A stretch of DNA of 64,000 nt from contig NZ_CP071456.1 in NCBI RefSeq assembly GCF_017352135.1, positions 186,001-250,000 of the forward strand. The letters are read 5' to 3'. This document shows positions 1-8,580 of this stretch, piece by piece. The DNA is from Rhizobium lentis. Lineage in GTDB: Bacteria > Pseudomonadota > Alphaproteobacteria > Rhizobiales > Rhizobiaceae. The stretch's first letter is position 1, and each line of letters begins with the position of its first letter. The notes below the pieces were generated by a model that ran no database searches, was not told the DNA's origin, and saw nothing but the letters and a program-made list of their open reading frames with translations. The position numbers and the translations under genes were made by a program.

Positions 1-322
1 GTTTTGAATAAGTGTCGTCTTACGTTGACGGTGCTTTGACACTACACTGCACCGGCAGTTGCATATTCTTGGAATATCCGAACGTCCTTCGGAATGAACC
101 ATTGCTTATTTAGATATATGAATAGGACGCAATTGTCGTTATCGCCGCATCCAGAAAATTATCGGTCCGTCCATTTCTGCTCGCCAGGGAATATGATAGG
201 TAGCTTATGCACGTAAAGCTTTAGCCAATTCCGCTTTGTCGGATGGCTTTCGGTTCAGCCGCGAAACGAATGTTTGCTTCAGTTTCAACAGCCTGGATCG
301 GCTTATGCGCTGGAGGAATTGG
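1..322. other. Upstream region of AraC gene, no gene seen
   Basis: I see no coding region here. It contains two short perfect inverted repeats, atattc/gaatat (63-77) and tccgaa/ttcgga (77-93), which touch each other and could be regulator sites or a small hairpin. The right part leads into the AraC-family gene that starts at 323. Confidence 0.5.
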
Positions 323-1465
323 ATGGTTACGGAGTCTGGAGATGACCCCCCTGAGGGACGGCAATGGCCGGCCCATCTGGAGCGGCGGCGCTGGCCGCGC
401 GAACCGTCCCCACAGAAGGAACACCGGGTGGACGTTGCACCGGCACTGGTGCCCTTGCGATTTTCGACGCACGACCTGCCACCGCAAGAACAGTTCCAGT
501 CCTGGCGATCACATATGGCCCCGCTTGTGGATGTTCATTTGCCCGACGGAAAATCAGAAGGCGACGGTTTTCTTGCGGAACAGACCGGCTGGCAGCTTGG
601 CGATATCCTCATCGTTCAGCAGCGCGCGCAGGCATGCAGCTATATTCGCGATCAGGCCATGCTGCGATCGAGCCCAATCGATCACTGGAACGTCGGCGTA
701 CTGCGCAGCGGCCGTGCCTGGACCGAGGCCAATCGGCATGTAACTGAGACCGGCCCGGGTGAGATATTTTTCAGGTCGCTCGGCTATCCCTACCGCGGGC
801 GGATGACCGATTCAGTCGCGGTGCTCGTCTTCTTGCCCTATGAACTGTTGACCCGTGATGCGAGTCTTCTGCAGAACGCCAACAACATCGTCTTCTCCGG
901 TAGCCTGGCTGAATTGCTCGTTAGCTATATCAACGGCCTGGAAGCGAACCTGGGCAATCTGACACTGGAGGAGGTGCCGCGGATCATACGGACGATCGGC
1001 GATATGGTCGTTGCATGCGCTGCATCATCCACAAGTTTGGATCGCGGTCAGGAACAGACCAATACGGGGCTTATGGAGCGGGCGCATCGCTATATTCACC
1101 TCAATCTTCATTCAGATAGCTTGACGCCTGACGTCATGTGCCGTGCGCTGGGCATCTCACGGACGCGACTCTACCAATTGTTCGAAACGAGCGGGGGCGT
1201 CTTCAATTACATTCGCAAGCATCGATTGCTGCAGGCATATGCGGATCTTACGAACCCGGCCGACAACAGGCCGATCTCGGAGATTGCCGAGGCCGCCGGC
1301 TTCGACGTTGCAGCCAATTTCACACGCGCGTTCAGCCATGAATTCGGGCTCAGCCCGCGCGAAGTCCGAAAGACAACAGCCACTGAGCGCCCGGCCATCC
1401 CCGCACCACGCTCGATGCGACGTTTTGGAACAACCATCGGCGATTGGCTGACGTTCGCACGCTAA
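323..1465 (+). CDS. AraC-family transcriptional regulator
   Basis: A 380-residue DNA-binding regulator. The C-terminal third (about residues 250-350) carries the two helix-turn-helix units of the AraC/XylS family, including the segment ISEIAEAAGFDVAANFTRAF and the closing GLSPREVR. The N-terminal part resembles the AraC-binding-like domain of long AraC proteins, with no obvious sugar-binding cupin signature. I chose ATG 323 because GGAGG lies six bases upstream (312-316); an in-frame TTG at 236 would add 29 residues but has no ribosome binding site. It is followed by a gene on the opposite strand, so its target is unclear. The AhpD-like protein at 1629 and the dioxygenase at 2343 are candidates only by proximity. 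Confidence 0.85.
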   Translation: MVTESGDDPPEGRQWPAHLERRRWPREPSPQKEHRVDVAPALVPLRFSTHDLPPQEQFQSWRSHMAPLVDVHLPDGKSEGDGFLAEQTGWQLGDILIVQQRAQACSYIRDQAMLRSSPIDHWNVGVLRSGRAWTEANRHVTETGPGEIFFRSLGYPYRGRMTDSVAVLVFLPYELLTRDASLLQNANNIVFSGSLAELLVSYINGLEANLGNLTLEEVPRIIRTIGDMVVACAASSTSLDRGQEQTNTGLMERAHRYIHLNLHSDSLTPDVMCRALGISRTRLYQLFETSGGVFNYIRKHRLLQAYADLTNPADNRPISEIAEAAGFDVAANFTRAFSHEFGLSPREVRKTTATERPAIPAPRSMRRFGTTIGDWLTFAR

Positions 1466-1628
1466 TGTCGGAAAGCATCAAAAGCTATTGCTATTACTGG
1501 ATATTTTTCAAAAAATTAGGCAGCGGCGTTGCTTGACATTTTCAGGTTCCATAACACAGATTACGCCACAACCACAATCTGCCGTTGATTTTTGGCCTGC
1601 TGAAGTTGCAATGCCTCCTGCATATTTC

Positions 1629-2039
1629 CTAAGGTACCTCGAATTCCGGATCGGATGGAACCTGCATGGCGAGAGCGAGATGATTTGTCTGCGCAGCGAG
1701 CCCGATAATCGTTAGCAGTTCGCCATGTTGGGCATCGGTCATGCCGCGGGCTCGGGCGGCTGCGGTGTGGGATTGAATGCAGTACTGGCAGGCATTAGCG
1801 GTCGACACCGCTATGTAGATCATCTCCCGCGTTAGCGGATCGATGGCGCCGCCTTCGACCGTCATGACCGATTTGAGCGTCTCCCATACCCGCTTGAGAT
1901 TTGCCGGATCGTTTGCAAGAGCACGCCAGAAATTGTTGATGAAATCGGTCTTGCGTGTCGCTCTGATGTCATCGAACACGGCTTGCACGGCTGGAATGGC
2001 TGCGGCCTCTTGGTCCGACAGAAGCTTGACTGTTGCCAT
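1629..2039 (-). CDS. AhpD-like carboxymuconolactone decarboxylase family protein
   Basis: A 136-residue all-helical protein of the CMD/AhpD superfamily. The redox motif CxxC followed by H (CQYCIQSH) sits around residues 86-93, as in alkylhydroperoxidase AhpD-type proteins, which suggests peroxide reduction or a related thiol chemistry rather than true decarboxylation. The start is supported by AAAGGAA upstream on the minus strand. It is divergent from the AtsK-like dioxygenase, with a 303-base shared control region (2040-2342). The substrate cannot be read from sequence. Confidence 0.82.
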   Translation of the reverse strand: MATVKLLSDQEAAAIPAVQAVFDDIRATRKTDFINNFWRALANDPANLKRVWETLKSVMTVEGGAIDPLTREMIYIAVSTANACQYCIQSHTAAARARGMTDAQHGELLTIIGLAAQTNHLALAMQVPSDPEFEVP

Positions 2040-2342
2040 CGAAAGTTCCTTTCCGAGCGCCGATCAACGGCCTCAAAGCATGATTTTTCTCGGCGATCCC
2101 ATCCGCGAGGCGGAACATACGAAGAAATGACAAAGGCCGCCAGCCTCCCTCCCGGCGAGGAAATCGAAGACAGCTGTTTCAGGAAAACAGGCAAAATTAG
2201 AAATTATTGTCTACAGATTTTATAGATTATACGGTTCCATAAGCCCTGTCGACTTTCAGCGATGAGATTTCGAACGTCCGATGAACCTTTCTTTGGGCGC
2301 TGGCGACCTGCCGACTTCTTCCAATATCAACAGGAGATTTCC
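2040..2342. promoter_or_regulatory. Divergent intergenic region
   Basis: These 303 bases separate the AhpD-like gene (minus) from the dioxygenase (plus) and must hold both promoters. An AT-rich stretch at about 2195-2235 is the best candidate for the plus-strand promoter. I could not pick out a convincing -35/-10 pair or operator. An open frame extending back to 2262 is not needed because ATG 2343 has a good ribosome binding site. Confidence 0.4.
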
Positions 2343-3272
2343 ATGAGCAATCCGGTTCTCGTCAATCAGATCATTCCCGAGTCCGATGTCGTACCGCTGA
2401 CCGGCCGTGTCGGAGCCGAACTCAAAGGCATCCGCCTTGGCGGTGATCTTTCGGATGCAACGGTGGCAGCAATCAACCAGCTTCTTCTGAAACACAAGGT
2501 CATCTTCTTCCGCGATCAGGGACATCTGGACGATTCCGAGCAGGAAGCCTTCGCACGTCGGCTCGGCGATCTCGTGCCTCATCCAACCCAGGGGCCGGTC
2601 GCCGGCACGGCGTCCATCCTCAATCTCGATTCCAGCCGCGGCGGCGGCAGAGCGGACCAGTGGCACACCGACGTCACCTTCGTCGATGCCTATCCCAAAT
2701 TCTCCGTCCTTCGCGGCGTCGTCATTCCGCCGGCCGGCGGTGACACGATCTGGTCCAACACTCATGCCGCTTACGAAAGTCTGCCGGCGTCGCTCAAATT
2801 GCTGGCGGACAATCTATGGGCCATTCACAGCAATGCCTATGATTATGCCGCTGTGCGCCCTCGCGCCACCGCCGAAGAGAAGAAGCATTTCGAGGAAGTT
2901 TTCACGTCGACGATCTACGAGACCGAGCATCCGGTCGTGCGTGTCCATCCGGAAACCGGCGAAAGATCGCTGCTGCTCGGCAACTTCGTCCAGCGCCTTG
3001 TCGGCCTGTCAAAGAGCGATTCCGCGAAACTCTACGAGGTGTTCCAGTCCTACGTCACCGCTCCGGAAAATACCGTGCGCTGGCGCTGGAGAGCCGGCGA
3101 CGTCGCGATCTGGGACAATCGCGCCACCCAGCACTATGCCGTCAACGATTATGGCGACCAGCACCGCGTCGTGCGCCGCGCCACGGTAGACGGCGATGTT
3201 CCGGTCAGCATCGACGGCCGCCGCAGCATAACCCATGTCAAGGCTGCCAAGCCGCAGGCAAAGGCGGCGTGA
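2343..3272 (+). CDS. AtsK-like 2-oxoglutarate/Fe(II) sulfate-ester dioxygenase (TauD/TfdA family)
   Basis: A 309-residue cytoplasmic enzyme expected to hydroxylate an organosulfur compound (alkyl sulfate ester or sulfonate) using 2-oxoglutarate and O2, releasing sulfate or sulfite for sulfur nutrition. The iron ligands are visible as H108-x-D110 (WHTDVTF) and H264 (TQHYAVNDY), with R275 placed to bind 2-oxoglutarate. This spacing matches what I recall of Pseudomonas AtsK, so an alkylsulfatase-type substrate is more likely than taurine. The start ATG 2343 is preceded by AGGAGA. No transporter genes adjoin it, unlike ssu/tau operons. A perfect hairpin after the stop closes the gene. Confidence 0.85.
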   Translation: MSNPVLVNQIIPESDVVPLTGRVGAELKGIRLGGDLSDATVAAINQLLLKHKVIFFRDQGHLDDSEQEAFARRLGDLVPHPTQGPVAGTASILNLDSSRGGGRADQWHTDVTFVDAYPKFSVLRGVVIPPAGGDTIWSNTHAAYESLPASLKLLADNLWAIHSNAYDYAAVRPRATAEEKKHFEEVFTSTIYETEHPVVRVHPETGERSLLLGNFVQRLVGLSKSDSAKLYEVFQSYVTAPENTVRWRWRAGDVAIWDNRATQHYAVNDYGDQHRVVRRATVDGDVPVSIDGRRSITHVKAAKPQAKAA

Positions 3273-3293
3273 TTGCGAATAGATGAGTGTTGC

Positions 3294-3328
3294 CGGGTAC
3301 ATGAAGCTGGCAGAGCCTCATGTACCCG
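3294..3328. terminator. Bidirectional hairpin between convergent genes
   Basis: An 11-bp perfect stem (3294-3304 with 3318-3328) and a 13-nt loop lie 22 bases after the dioxygenase stop and ahead of the stop of the convergent ansB gene. There is no long T-run on either side, so efficiency is uncertain. Confidence 0.6.
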
Positions 3329-3388
3329 TTGACGTCCTAGCGGAGCGGATTGCGGAAGCGCCTGGTGCGGGCAAATGAGCCGCATGCC

Positions 3389-4816
3389 TTATGAGAAGGA
3401 AAGCTTTTCGCTCGGCCGGGTCAGGGTTTCCGGGCGCAGGATCGCATCGAGATGCTCCTTCTGCATCAGGCCGCGTTCGAGAAGGATTTCATAGACTCCC
3501 CGCCCCGAATGATGCGCTTCCAGCGCAACCTCCGTAGCGTTGCGATAGCCGATATAGGGATTCAACGCCGTCACGATGCCGATCGATTGCTCGACGGTCT
3601 GCCGCAGCCGCTCGCGGTTGGCGGTGATGCCTTGAATGCAATTCGCCTCGAGCGTCAGGCAGGCATTGGTCAGGTGGCTCAGGCTGCGATAGAGGCTGTA
3701 GAAGATCACCGGCTCAAAGGCGTTCAGCTGAAGCTGGCCCGCCTCGGCCGCCATGGTGATCGTCACGTCATTGCCGATCACCTCGAAAGCCACTTGGTTG
3801 ACGACTTCAGGGATCACCGGGTTGACCTTGCCCGGCATGATCGACGAGCCGGCCTGGCGGGCAGGCAGGTTGATCTCGTTCAGTCCGGCGCGCGGCCCCG
3901 AAGACAGAAGCCGCAGGTCGTTGCAGGTTTTGGACAGCTTGACCGCGACGCGCTTGAGGACGCCCGAAAGCTGCACGAAAGATCCGCAATCCTGCGTCGC
4001 CTCCACCAGATCAGGCGATGTCACCAGATCGACGCCGACGATTTCCGACAGGCGCTCGCGCACCAGCGCTGCATATTGGGGGTGGGCCGTGATGCCGGTG
4101 CCGATCGCCGTGGCGCCCAAGTTGATCTCGCGGATCAGCGAGACGGCTTCTAAGAGCCGCGCCTCGTCCTCCGCGAGCATCAGCGCATAGGTGCCGAATT
4201 CCTGCCCCAGCGTCATCGGCACGGCGTCCTGCAACTGGGTGCGGCCCATCTTGAGGACGTCGGCAAACTCGATCGCCTTGGCCTCGAACGACCGGCGCAG
4301 AACCGCCATGGCGTCGACCAGACGGTGGACGCCGATCCACGCGGCGAGCTTCAGGGCCGTCGGATAGACGTCGTTGGTGGATTGCGAGAGATTGACATGC
4401 TCGTTCGGATGCAGGTGCTGATAATCGCCTCGCCCGTATCCCAGGATTTCAAGCGCCCGGTTGGCAATCACTTCGTTGGCGTTCATGTTGGTCGAGGTGC
4501 CGGCGCCGCCCTGAATCAGATCGACGACGAAGTGGTCGTGCAGCGCGCCGTCGCGGATTTCGACACAGGCGGCGATGATGGCGTCGGCTCTTGCCCGATC
4601 CAGAAGGCCGAGGCTTGCATTGGCCTGCGCCGCCGCCTGCTTGATCGCAGCGAGCGACGCGATCAGGTCGGGCGATTCCCGCAGGGTCTGACCGGTGATC
4701 GGAAAATTCTCGACCGCACGCAGCGTATGCACGCCGTAATAGGCCGAGGCCGGCACGTCGCGATCGCCGATCAGGTCATGCTCGACGCGGATTTTCGCAA
4801 TATCGGAGATAGTCAT
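3389..4816 (-). CDS. ansB: Aspartate ammonia-lyase (aspartase)
   Basis: A 475-residue member of the aspartase/fumarase superfamily that deaminates L-aspartate to fumarate and ammonia. The superfamily signature GSSIMPGKVNP is at residues 323-333 on the mobile catalytic loop, and the conserved GGAGTSTNMN block (103-112) and HLHPNEHVNLSQSTND region (134-149) are present. Length is normal for aspartase. It is the third gene of an ansP-ansA-ansB unit, so aspartate released by the asparaginase feeds straight into it. This matches the R. etli asparagine operon. The ribosome binding site is weak. A perfect hairpin in the 100-base gap after ansA may lower ansB expression or protect the upstream message. 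Confidence 0.93.
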   Translation of the reverse strand: MTISDIAKIRVEHDLIGDRDVPASAYYGVHTLRAVENFPITGQTLRESPDLIASLAAIKQAAAQANASLGLLDRARADAIIAACVEIRDGALHDHFVVDLIQGGAGTSTNMNANEVIANRALEILGYGRGDYQHLHPNEHVNLSQSTNDVYPTALKLAAWIGVHRLVDAMAVLRRSFEAKAIEFADVLKMGRTQLQDAVPMTLGQEFGTYALMLAEDEARLLEAVSLIREINLGATAIGTGITAHPQYAALVRERLSEIVGVDLVTSPDLVEATQDCGSFVQLSGVLKRVAVKLSKTCNDLRLLSSGPRAGLNEINLPARQAGSSIMPGKVNPVIPEVVNQVAFEVIGNDVTITMAAEAGQLQLNAFEPVIFYSLYRSLSHLTNACLTLEANCIQGITANRERLRQTVEQSIGIVTALNPYIGYRNATEVALEAHHSGRGVYEILLERGLMQKEHLDAILRPETLTRPSEKLSFS

Positions 4817-4887
4817 GGCTGAACTTTCGAGAAAGCGGCGCTGCGGACCTGAACTGCGGTGGCAGGCCGGAAAAGATGATCGGTTCA

Positions 4888-4908
4888 GACGCGGCAGATT
4901 GCCGCGTC
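4888..4908 (-). terminator. Intercistronic hairpin between ansA and ansB
   Basis: A 9-bp perfect GC-rich stem with a three-base loop (GACGCGGCA / TGCCGCGTC) begins 8 bases after the ansA stop codon. With no T-run it is more likely an RNA-stability or partial termination element than a full terminator. Confidence 0.5.
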
Positions 4909-4916
4909 GTCAAGCG

Positions 4917-6020
4917 TCATTGTACCAAAGCCGCAGGACAGGTACGCTCCCCCTCCGGCTCGGATCCGCGCAGCTGGAACGGAAAGGACACGCCGCCGGT
5001 CGAGACACCCATGGTGTTCACGCGCTTGGGATGATGGAACGTTGCAAGCTCTCCGCGGAGTTCCGGCGAACCGATGCCGAGCTGCTCGAGGATTTCCGTC
5101 ACAACCGCGTAGAGGATTTCGATGTTGCCGTCCTCGACCTTGACCGAAATGCCGAGCGCCCCATCCGCTCCCAATCGCCTGGTGTCATGCGAGGCGCGCA
5201 CACCGATTGCATAGCTGGCATCGGCGCCGAGCTTGCCGATCAGCGCGCCGTCGAATGCCCGCATGAGCACCGTGCAGTAGCGCCCCTCACCCGCGACCAT
5301 TTCGGGGTGGCGGGCCATCGCCTGGAAAATGCGAGCGAGCGCTACGTCACGCGGCGACGACTCTTCACCCCCGTCGACTCCATCTGCTGCCGAAGCAAGC
5401 TTGGCATAGATGCGCGCCAGCCGATCCAGAGGAAAAGCGGGCGTCGGGAGATTGCATCCGTCGATCCCCCATTCGACATCCTGCGATTCCAGATCGCAGA
5501 GCTCGGCAACCGTGCGCTTCACCAGCACCTGCATCGGATGATCCGGCAGGTGGTATCCTTCCACGCCCGTTCCGATGGCCCGGGCGCCGGCGATCATTCC
5601 GACATGCTTTCCCGAACAGTTGCTGCAAACCGCGGTCGGCGTATAGTCCTGCTTGATCCAGGAGCGGTTCACCGTTTCCGACAAGGAAGGATGGCCGCCG
5701 CAGCGAAGATCGGCCTCCTCGGCCTCTATTTTCGACAGCATGGTCCGAGTCCGCGCGATATGGCGCTCTTCGCTGCTGTGGGACGCGCACATCAGCGCGA
5801 GATCCGCATCATCGAAACCGTAGCGCTCGACCCCATTCGTCTCCAGGATGGCAAGCGCCTGGGCCGGCTTGGCGGCAGACCGGGCAAGCGTCTGGCGCAT
5901 TGGGTTTCCCAGCGCGTACAGCAGCCTGCCTTCCGCATCGACGACCGCCGCGTGGACGCGGTGACGGTTCTCGACGATGCCGCCACGATAGGTGACGACG
6001 TAATCCTCACTCGGGATCAT
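4917..6020 (-). CDS. ansA: L-asparaginase, class 3 (R. etli ReAV type, PF06089)
   Basis: A 367-residue amidohydrolase that converts L-asparagine to aspartate and ammonia. It belongs to the class unrelated to the E. coli type I/II or plant-type enzymes and first described from R. etli. With the start used here, S48 and K51 (ARSAAKP) form the SxxK pair, and C135/K138 (CSNCSGK) plus the later DGCNLP and GEGRYCT cysteines coincide with the active and zinc sites known for ReAV. An upstream ATG at 6032 would add four residues, but GGAGAGAG then lies inside the coding sequence at the right distance for ATG 6020. Length equals that of ReAV as I recall it. It lies downstream of the permease, so uptake and hydrolysis are coupled. 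Confidence 0.93.
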   Translation of the reverse strand: MIPSEDYVVTYRGGIVENRHRVHAAVVDAEGRLLYALGNPMRQTLARSAAKPAQALAILETNGVERYGFDDADLALMCASHSSEERHIARTRTMLSKIEAEEADLRCGGHPSLSETVNRSWIKQDYTPTAVCSNCSGKHVGMIAGARAIGTGVEGYHLPDHPMQVLVKRTVAELCDLESQDVEWGIDGCNLPTPAFPLDRLARIYAKLASAADGVDGGEESSPRDVALARIFQAMARHPEMVAGEGRYCTVLMRAFDGALIGKLGADASYAIGVRASHDTRRLGADGALGISVKVEDGNIEILYAVVTEILEQLGIGSPELRGELATFHHPKRVNTMGVSTGGVSFPFQLRGSEPEGERTCPAALVQ

Positions 6021-6040
6021 TTCTCTCTCCATTGATGCGC

Positions 6041-6068
6041 TGCCCCGGCGGCTTTCGGCCCCGGGGCA
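6041..6068 (-). terminator. Intercistronic hairpin between ansP and ansA
   Basis: TGCCCCGG pairs perfectly with CCGGGGCA across a 12-base loop just after the ansP stop. It is the second such element in this operon and sits about 20 bases before the ansA start. A role in differential message stability is inferred. Confidence 0.45.
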
Positions 6069-6085
6069 AGCCTCTATCGCGCGGG

Positions 6086-7555
6086 TCAGGCCAGATCGAA
6101 GTCGCGATCGTCGCCTTGTTCGGCCGCTATCATGTGGATGCGCTCACGCATGAGAAGCCAGCCGACCACCAGCGCCGGAATGATCAGCAGCAGAGACGCG
6201 ACCGTGTAGGTGCCGACGGGATAATCGAGGGCCATCAGGATCACGACGACTGCCAGGAACCCGAGCGTCAGCAGGCCGGTATAGGGCGCGCCGAACATCC
6301 GGAATTCAGGCCGTGCAAGCTTGCCCTGACGCGACAGGTGCCACAGCTTGAGCTGGCACAGGACGATGACGCCCCACGCCGCAATGATCCCAAGCGCGGC
6401 GACATTCAGCCCGATCTCGAAAGCCTCTGCCGGCACGACGGCGTTCAGTACGACGCCGAAGGCGGTCACGACAGCCGTCACCGCGATGCCGCCATAGGGC
6501 ACGCCGGATCTGTTCATTTTCGCCAGGGCGGCCGGCGCCGAGCCGGAGATCGCCATGGAATGCAGGATACGGCCGGTCGAATAGAGACCCGCATTGAGGG
6601 ACGACAGGACCGCGGTCAGCACAACGAGATTCATGACGACGTCGGCGCCCTCAACGCCGATCTTGCCGAAGAAGGTCACGAACGGGCTTTCGCCGCCCTT
6701 ATAGGCCGTATAGGGCAGCAACAGCGACAGCAGCAGAACCGAGCCGACATAAAAGACCACCAGGCGCAGCACGACTGTCCGGATCGCGCGCGGCATGACC
6801 TTGCGCGCATTTTCGGTTTCGCCTGCGGCAGTGCCGATCAGCTCGATCGAGGCATAGGCGAAAACCACGCCCTGGATCACGACCAGCGCCGGCAGGATTC
6901 CATTCGGGAACATGCCGCCGAAATCGACGATCGTATTCAGGCCCGGAACGTGGCCGTCGATCGGCGTTCCGGTGACGACGAAATAAATCCCGACGACCAG
7001 GAAGACGATCAGGGCGAGAACCTTGACGAGACTGAACCAGAATTCCAATTCGCCGAAGACCTTCACCGACAGAAGGTTCATGGCGAGGACGAGAACCAGC
7101 GCCGCCAACGCAAAGACCCACTGATCGATCATGGCGATCCACGGGACATAGGCCTTGAAGAAATTCATGTAGAGGGCGACAGCGGTGACGTCGGCAACCG
7201 CCGTCATCGCCCAGGTCAGCCAATAGAGCCAGCCGACCGCGAAGGCGAGCTTTTCGCCGTAGAATTCACGGGCATAGGAGACGAACGAGCCGGACGTCGG
7301 GCGATGCACGATGAGCTCGCCCAGCGCCCGCAGAACGAGAAATGCAAAGAAGCCGCACAAGGCATAAACCAGCACCAGCGCCGGACCGGCCGCGGCAAGC
7401 CGCCCGCCCGCGCCAAGGAACAGGCCGGTGCCGATTGCTCCGCCGATGGCGATCATCTGGATCTGCCGCGGCTTCAGCGCCTTTTTGTAGCCGAGGTCCT
7501 CCTCGGCATAAATCTGGCCGTCGGCCTCGGTTCTGCTGGATTCCATCACTGTCAT
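6086..7555 (-). CDS. ansP: L-asparagine permease (APC superfamily)
   Basis: A 489-residue inner-membrane amino acid transporter with about twelve hydrophobic segments. The N-terminal family signature around [17 protein letters not shown] (near residues 35-52) is the substrate-binding glycine-rich break in TM1 of the amino-acid permease (AAT) family. Closest in type to AnsP/GabP. The start ATG 7555 has GGGAGGAG upstream. It is the first gene of the ansP-ansA-ansB unit and so defines the locus as asparagine uptake and catabolism. A GTCTGAC palindrome upstream (7634-7640) is a candidate operator for the neighbouring GntR proteins. Confidence 0.9.
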   Translation of the reverse strand: MTVMESSRTEADGQIYAEEDLGYKKALKPRQIQMIAIGGAIGTGLFLGAGGRLAAAGPALVLVYALCGFFAFLVLRALGELIVHRPTSGSFVSYAREFYGEKLAFAVGWLYWLTWAMTAVADVTAVALYMNFFKAYVPWIAMIDQWVFALAALVLVLAMNLLSVKVFGELEFWFSLVKVLALIVFLVVGIYFVVTGTPIDGHVPGLNTIVDFGGMFPNGILPALVVIQGVVFAYASIELIGTAAGETENARKVMPRAIRTVVLRLVVFYVGSVLLLSLLLPYTAYKGGESPFVTFFGKIGVEGADVVMNLVVLTAVLSSLNAGLYSTGRILHSMAISGSAPAALAKMNRSGVPYGGIAVTAVVTAFGVVLNAVVPAEAFEIGLNVAALGIIAAWGVIVLCQLKLWHLSRQGKLARPEFRMFGAPYTGLLTLGFLAVVVILMALDYPVGTYTVASLLLIIPALVVGWLLMRERIHMIAAEQGDDRDFDLA

Positions 7556-7633
7556 TTCTCCTCCCTATCCACGGTCGGCGGCTCCCGGCCGCCGCCGCGC
7601 AGCTTTCCGTAAAAGATGTTAATCTGCTATGCG

Positions 7634-7640
7634 GTCTGAC
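7634..7640. promoter_or_regulatory. Candidate GntR/FadR-type operator upstream of ansP
   Basis: GGTCTGACA contains the palindrome GTC-T-GAC. FCD-domain GntR regulators commonly bind TNGTCNGACNA-like sites, and two such regulators are encoded immediately upstream. The assignment is inferred from one site. Confidence 0.4.
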
Positions 7641-7720
7641 AGGTTGGCAATTAAATGGAAAAATGCCGTGCAGTCAAGGATTTTTCAATCGATGGATTCC
7701 GGGAAAGTATGGCGCTGATC

Positions 7721-7824
7721 TAGAGCAATTCCAGCAAAAGCGTGTAACGGTTTTGCGTCCAGAATTGCGTGAAAACAAAGAGATAGAGCATTTCCGTGAT
7801 TCGAAGAAAAGCGGAAATGCTCTA
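7721..7824 (-). repeat. Rhizobial palindromic intergenic repeat (copy 1)
   Basis: About 104 bases starting TAGAGCAATTCCAGCAAAAG. The left part is imperfectly palindromic, and the right part is a 12-bp perfect stem (7785-7796 with 7812-7823). A second copy of the left part lies inverted at 49061-49130. The right end supplies the TAG stop codon of the GntR gene at 7822 and the stem could act as its terminator. Confidence 0.8.
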
Positions 7825-8529
7825 ACGCGGCTCGGCGCCGATGATGCGACTGACCGCCGCCTCGACCTTTTTCAGATGAAGTTCCATCGCCGCCTGAGCC
7901 TCGACATCCGAGCCTTTTCGGATGGCGTCGACGATCGCTCGGTGTTCTCCGTTGGACTCCTGACGCCGCGGCCCCAGGGCGGTCAGCAGCCCGGACTGCT
8001 GGGCCATCGCCTCGCGGACGTCGTCGACGATATCGCGGAACACCGCGTTCTTGGACGCCTCAGCGATCAGCCCGTGAAAATCCGAATCAAGCCGCACCCA
8101 GGCCTCGGTATTCTCTTCCTGCTCCATCCGGTCGCAAAGTCTGAGCAGCCGGGACAGTTCGTCGTCGGTTCGCCGCAGAGCTGCCCAGCCGGCGGCGGAC
8201 ACCTCGACGTAGGGCCGCGCTTCCATCAGATCCCGCGCCGAATAATCGCCGTAGCTGATATCGCCGTCGCCGGCCCCGGCGAGCACATATGTTCCGCTCC
8301 CGGTCCGCGTCTCCGTCAGCCCCAGAATCTGCAGCGAGCGCAGCGCTTCCCGCACGATCGGGCGGCTCACCCCATATTTTCCTGCCAGCTTGGCTTCCGA
8401 CGGAAGCTTCGAACCGGCAGCAAACCGGCCGGAGAGAATGAGATTGCGCAGCTCCTCGAAGACCAGTTCCGAGGCGCTTTTTCGACTGATAACCGCAGGG
8501 TCGGAAAGCCAGCTTTCCAGATCGTTCAT
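7822..8529 (-). CDS. GntR/FadR-family regulator (FCD domain), ans-locus regulator 1
   Basis: A 235-residue repressor-type protein: winged helix at about residues 12-80 (LPSEAKLAGKYGVSRPIVREALRSLQ is the recognition region) followed by an FCD effector domain with the metal-binding pattern DxxFH...H...H (DSDFHGLI, then NGEHRAIV and AAMELHLKK). The start ATG 8529 was chosen because it aligns exactly with the paralogue upstream. A longer start at 8562 lacks a ribosome binding site. It lies 266 bases upstream of ansP on the same strand, so it or its paralogue is the probable AnsR-type regulator responding to asparagine or aspartate. Its stop codon is inside a dispersed repeat. Confidence 0.85.
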   Translation of the reverse strand: MNDLESWLSDPAVISRKSASELVFEELRNLILSGRFAAGSKLPSEAKLAGKYGVSRPIVREALRSLQILGLTETRTGSGTYVLAGAGDGDISYGDYSARDLMEARPYVEVSAAGWAALRRTDDELSRLLRLCDRMEQEENTEAWVRLDSDFHGLIAEASKNAVFRDIVDDVREAMAQQSGLLTALGPRRQESNGEHRAIVDAIRKGSDVEAQAAMELHLKKVEAAVSRIIGAEPR

Positions 8530-8580
8530 CGCTTTGCTTTCGATCGCCGCGCATCCGGACATTCGGGCGCAGATCTGAAA

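Noticed and set aside
4815..7612. Long plus-strand open frames (406 and 526 codons) opposite ansA and ansP
   Set aside because: They are antisense shadows of GC-rich genes with strong family matches on the minus strand; the plus-strand products are arginine/histidine/aspartate-rich with no domain.
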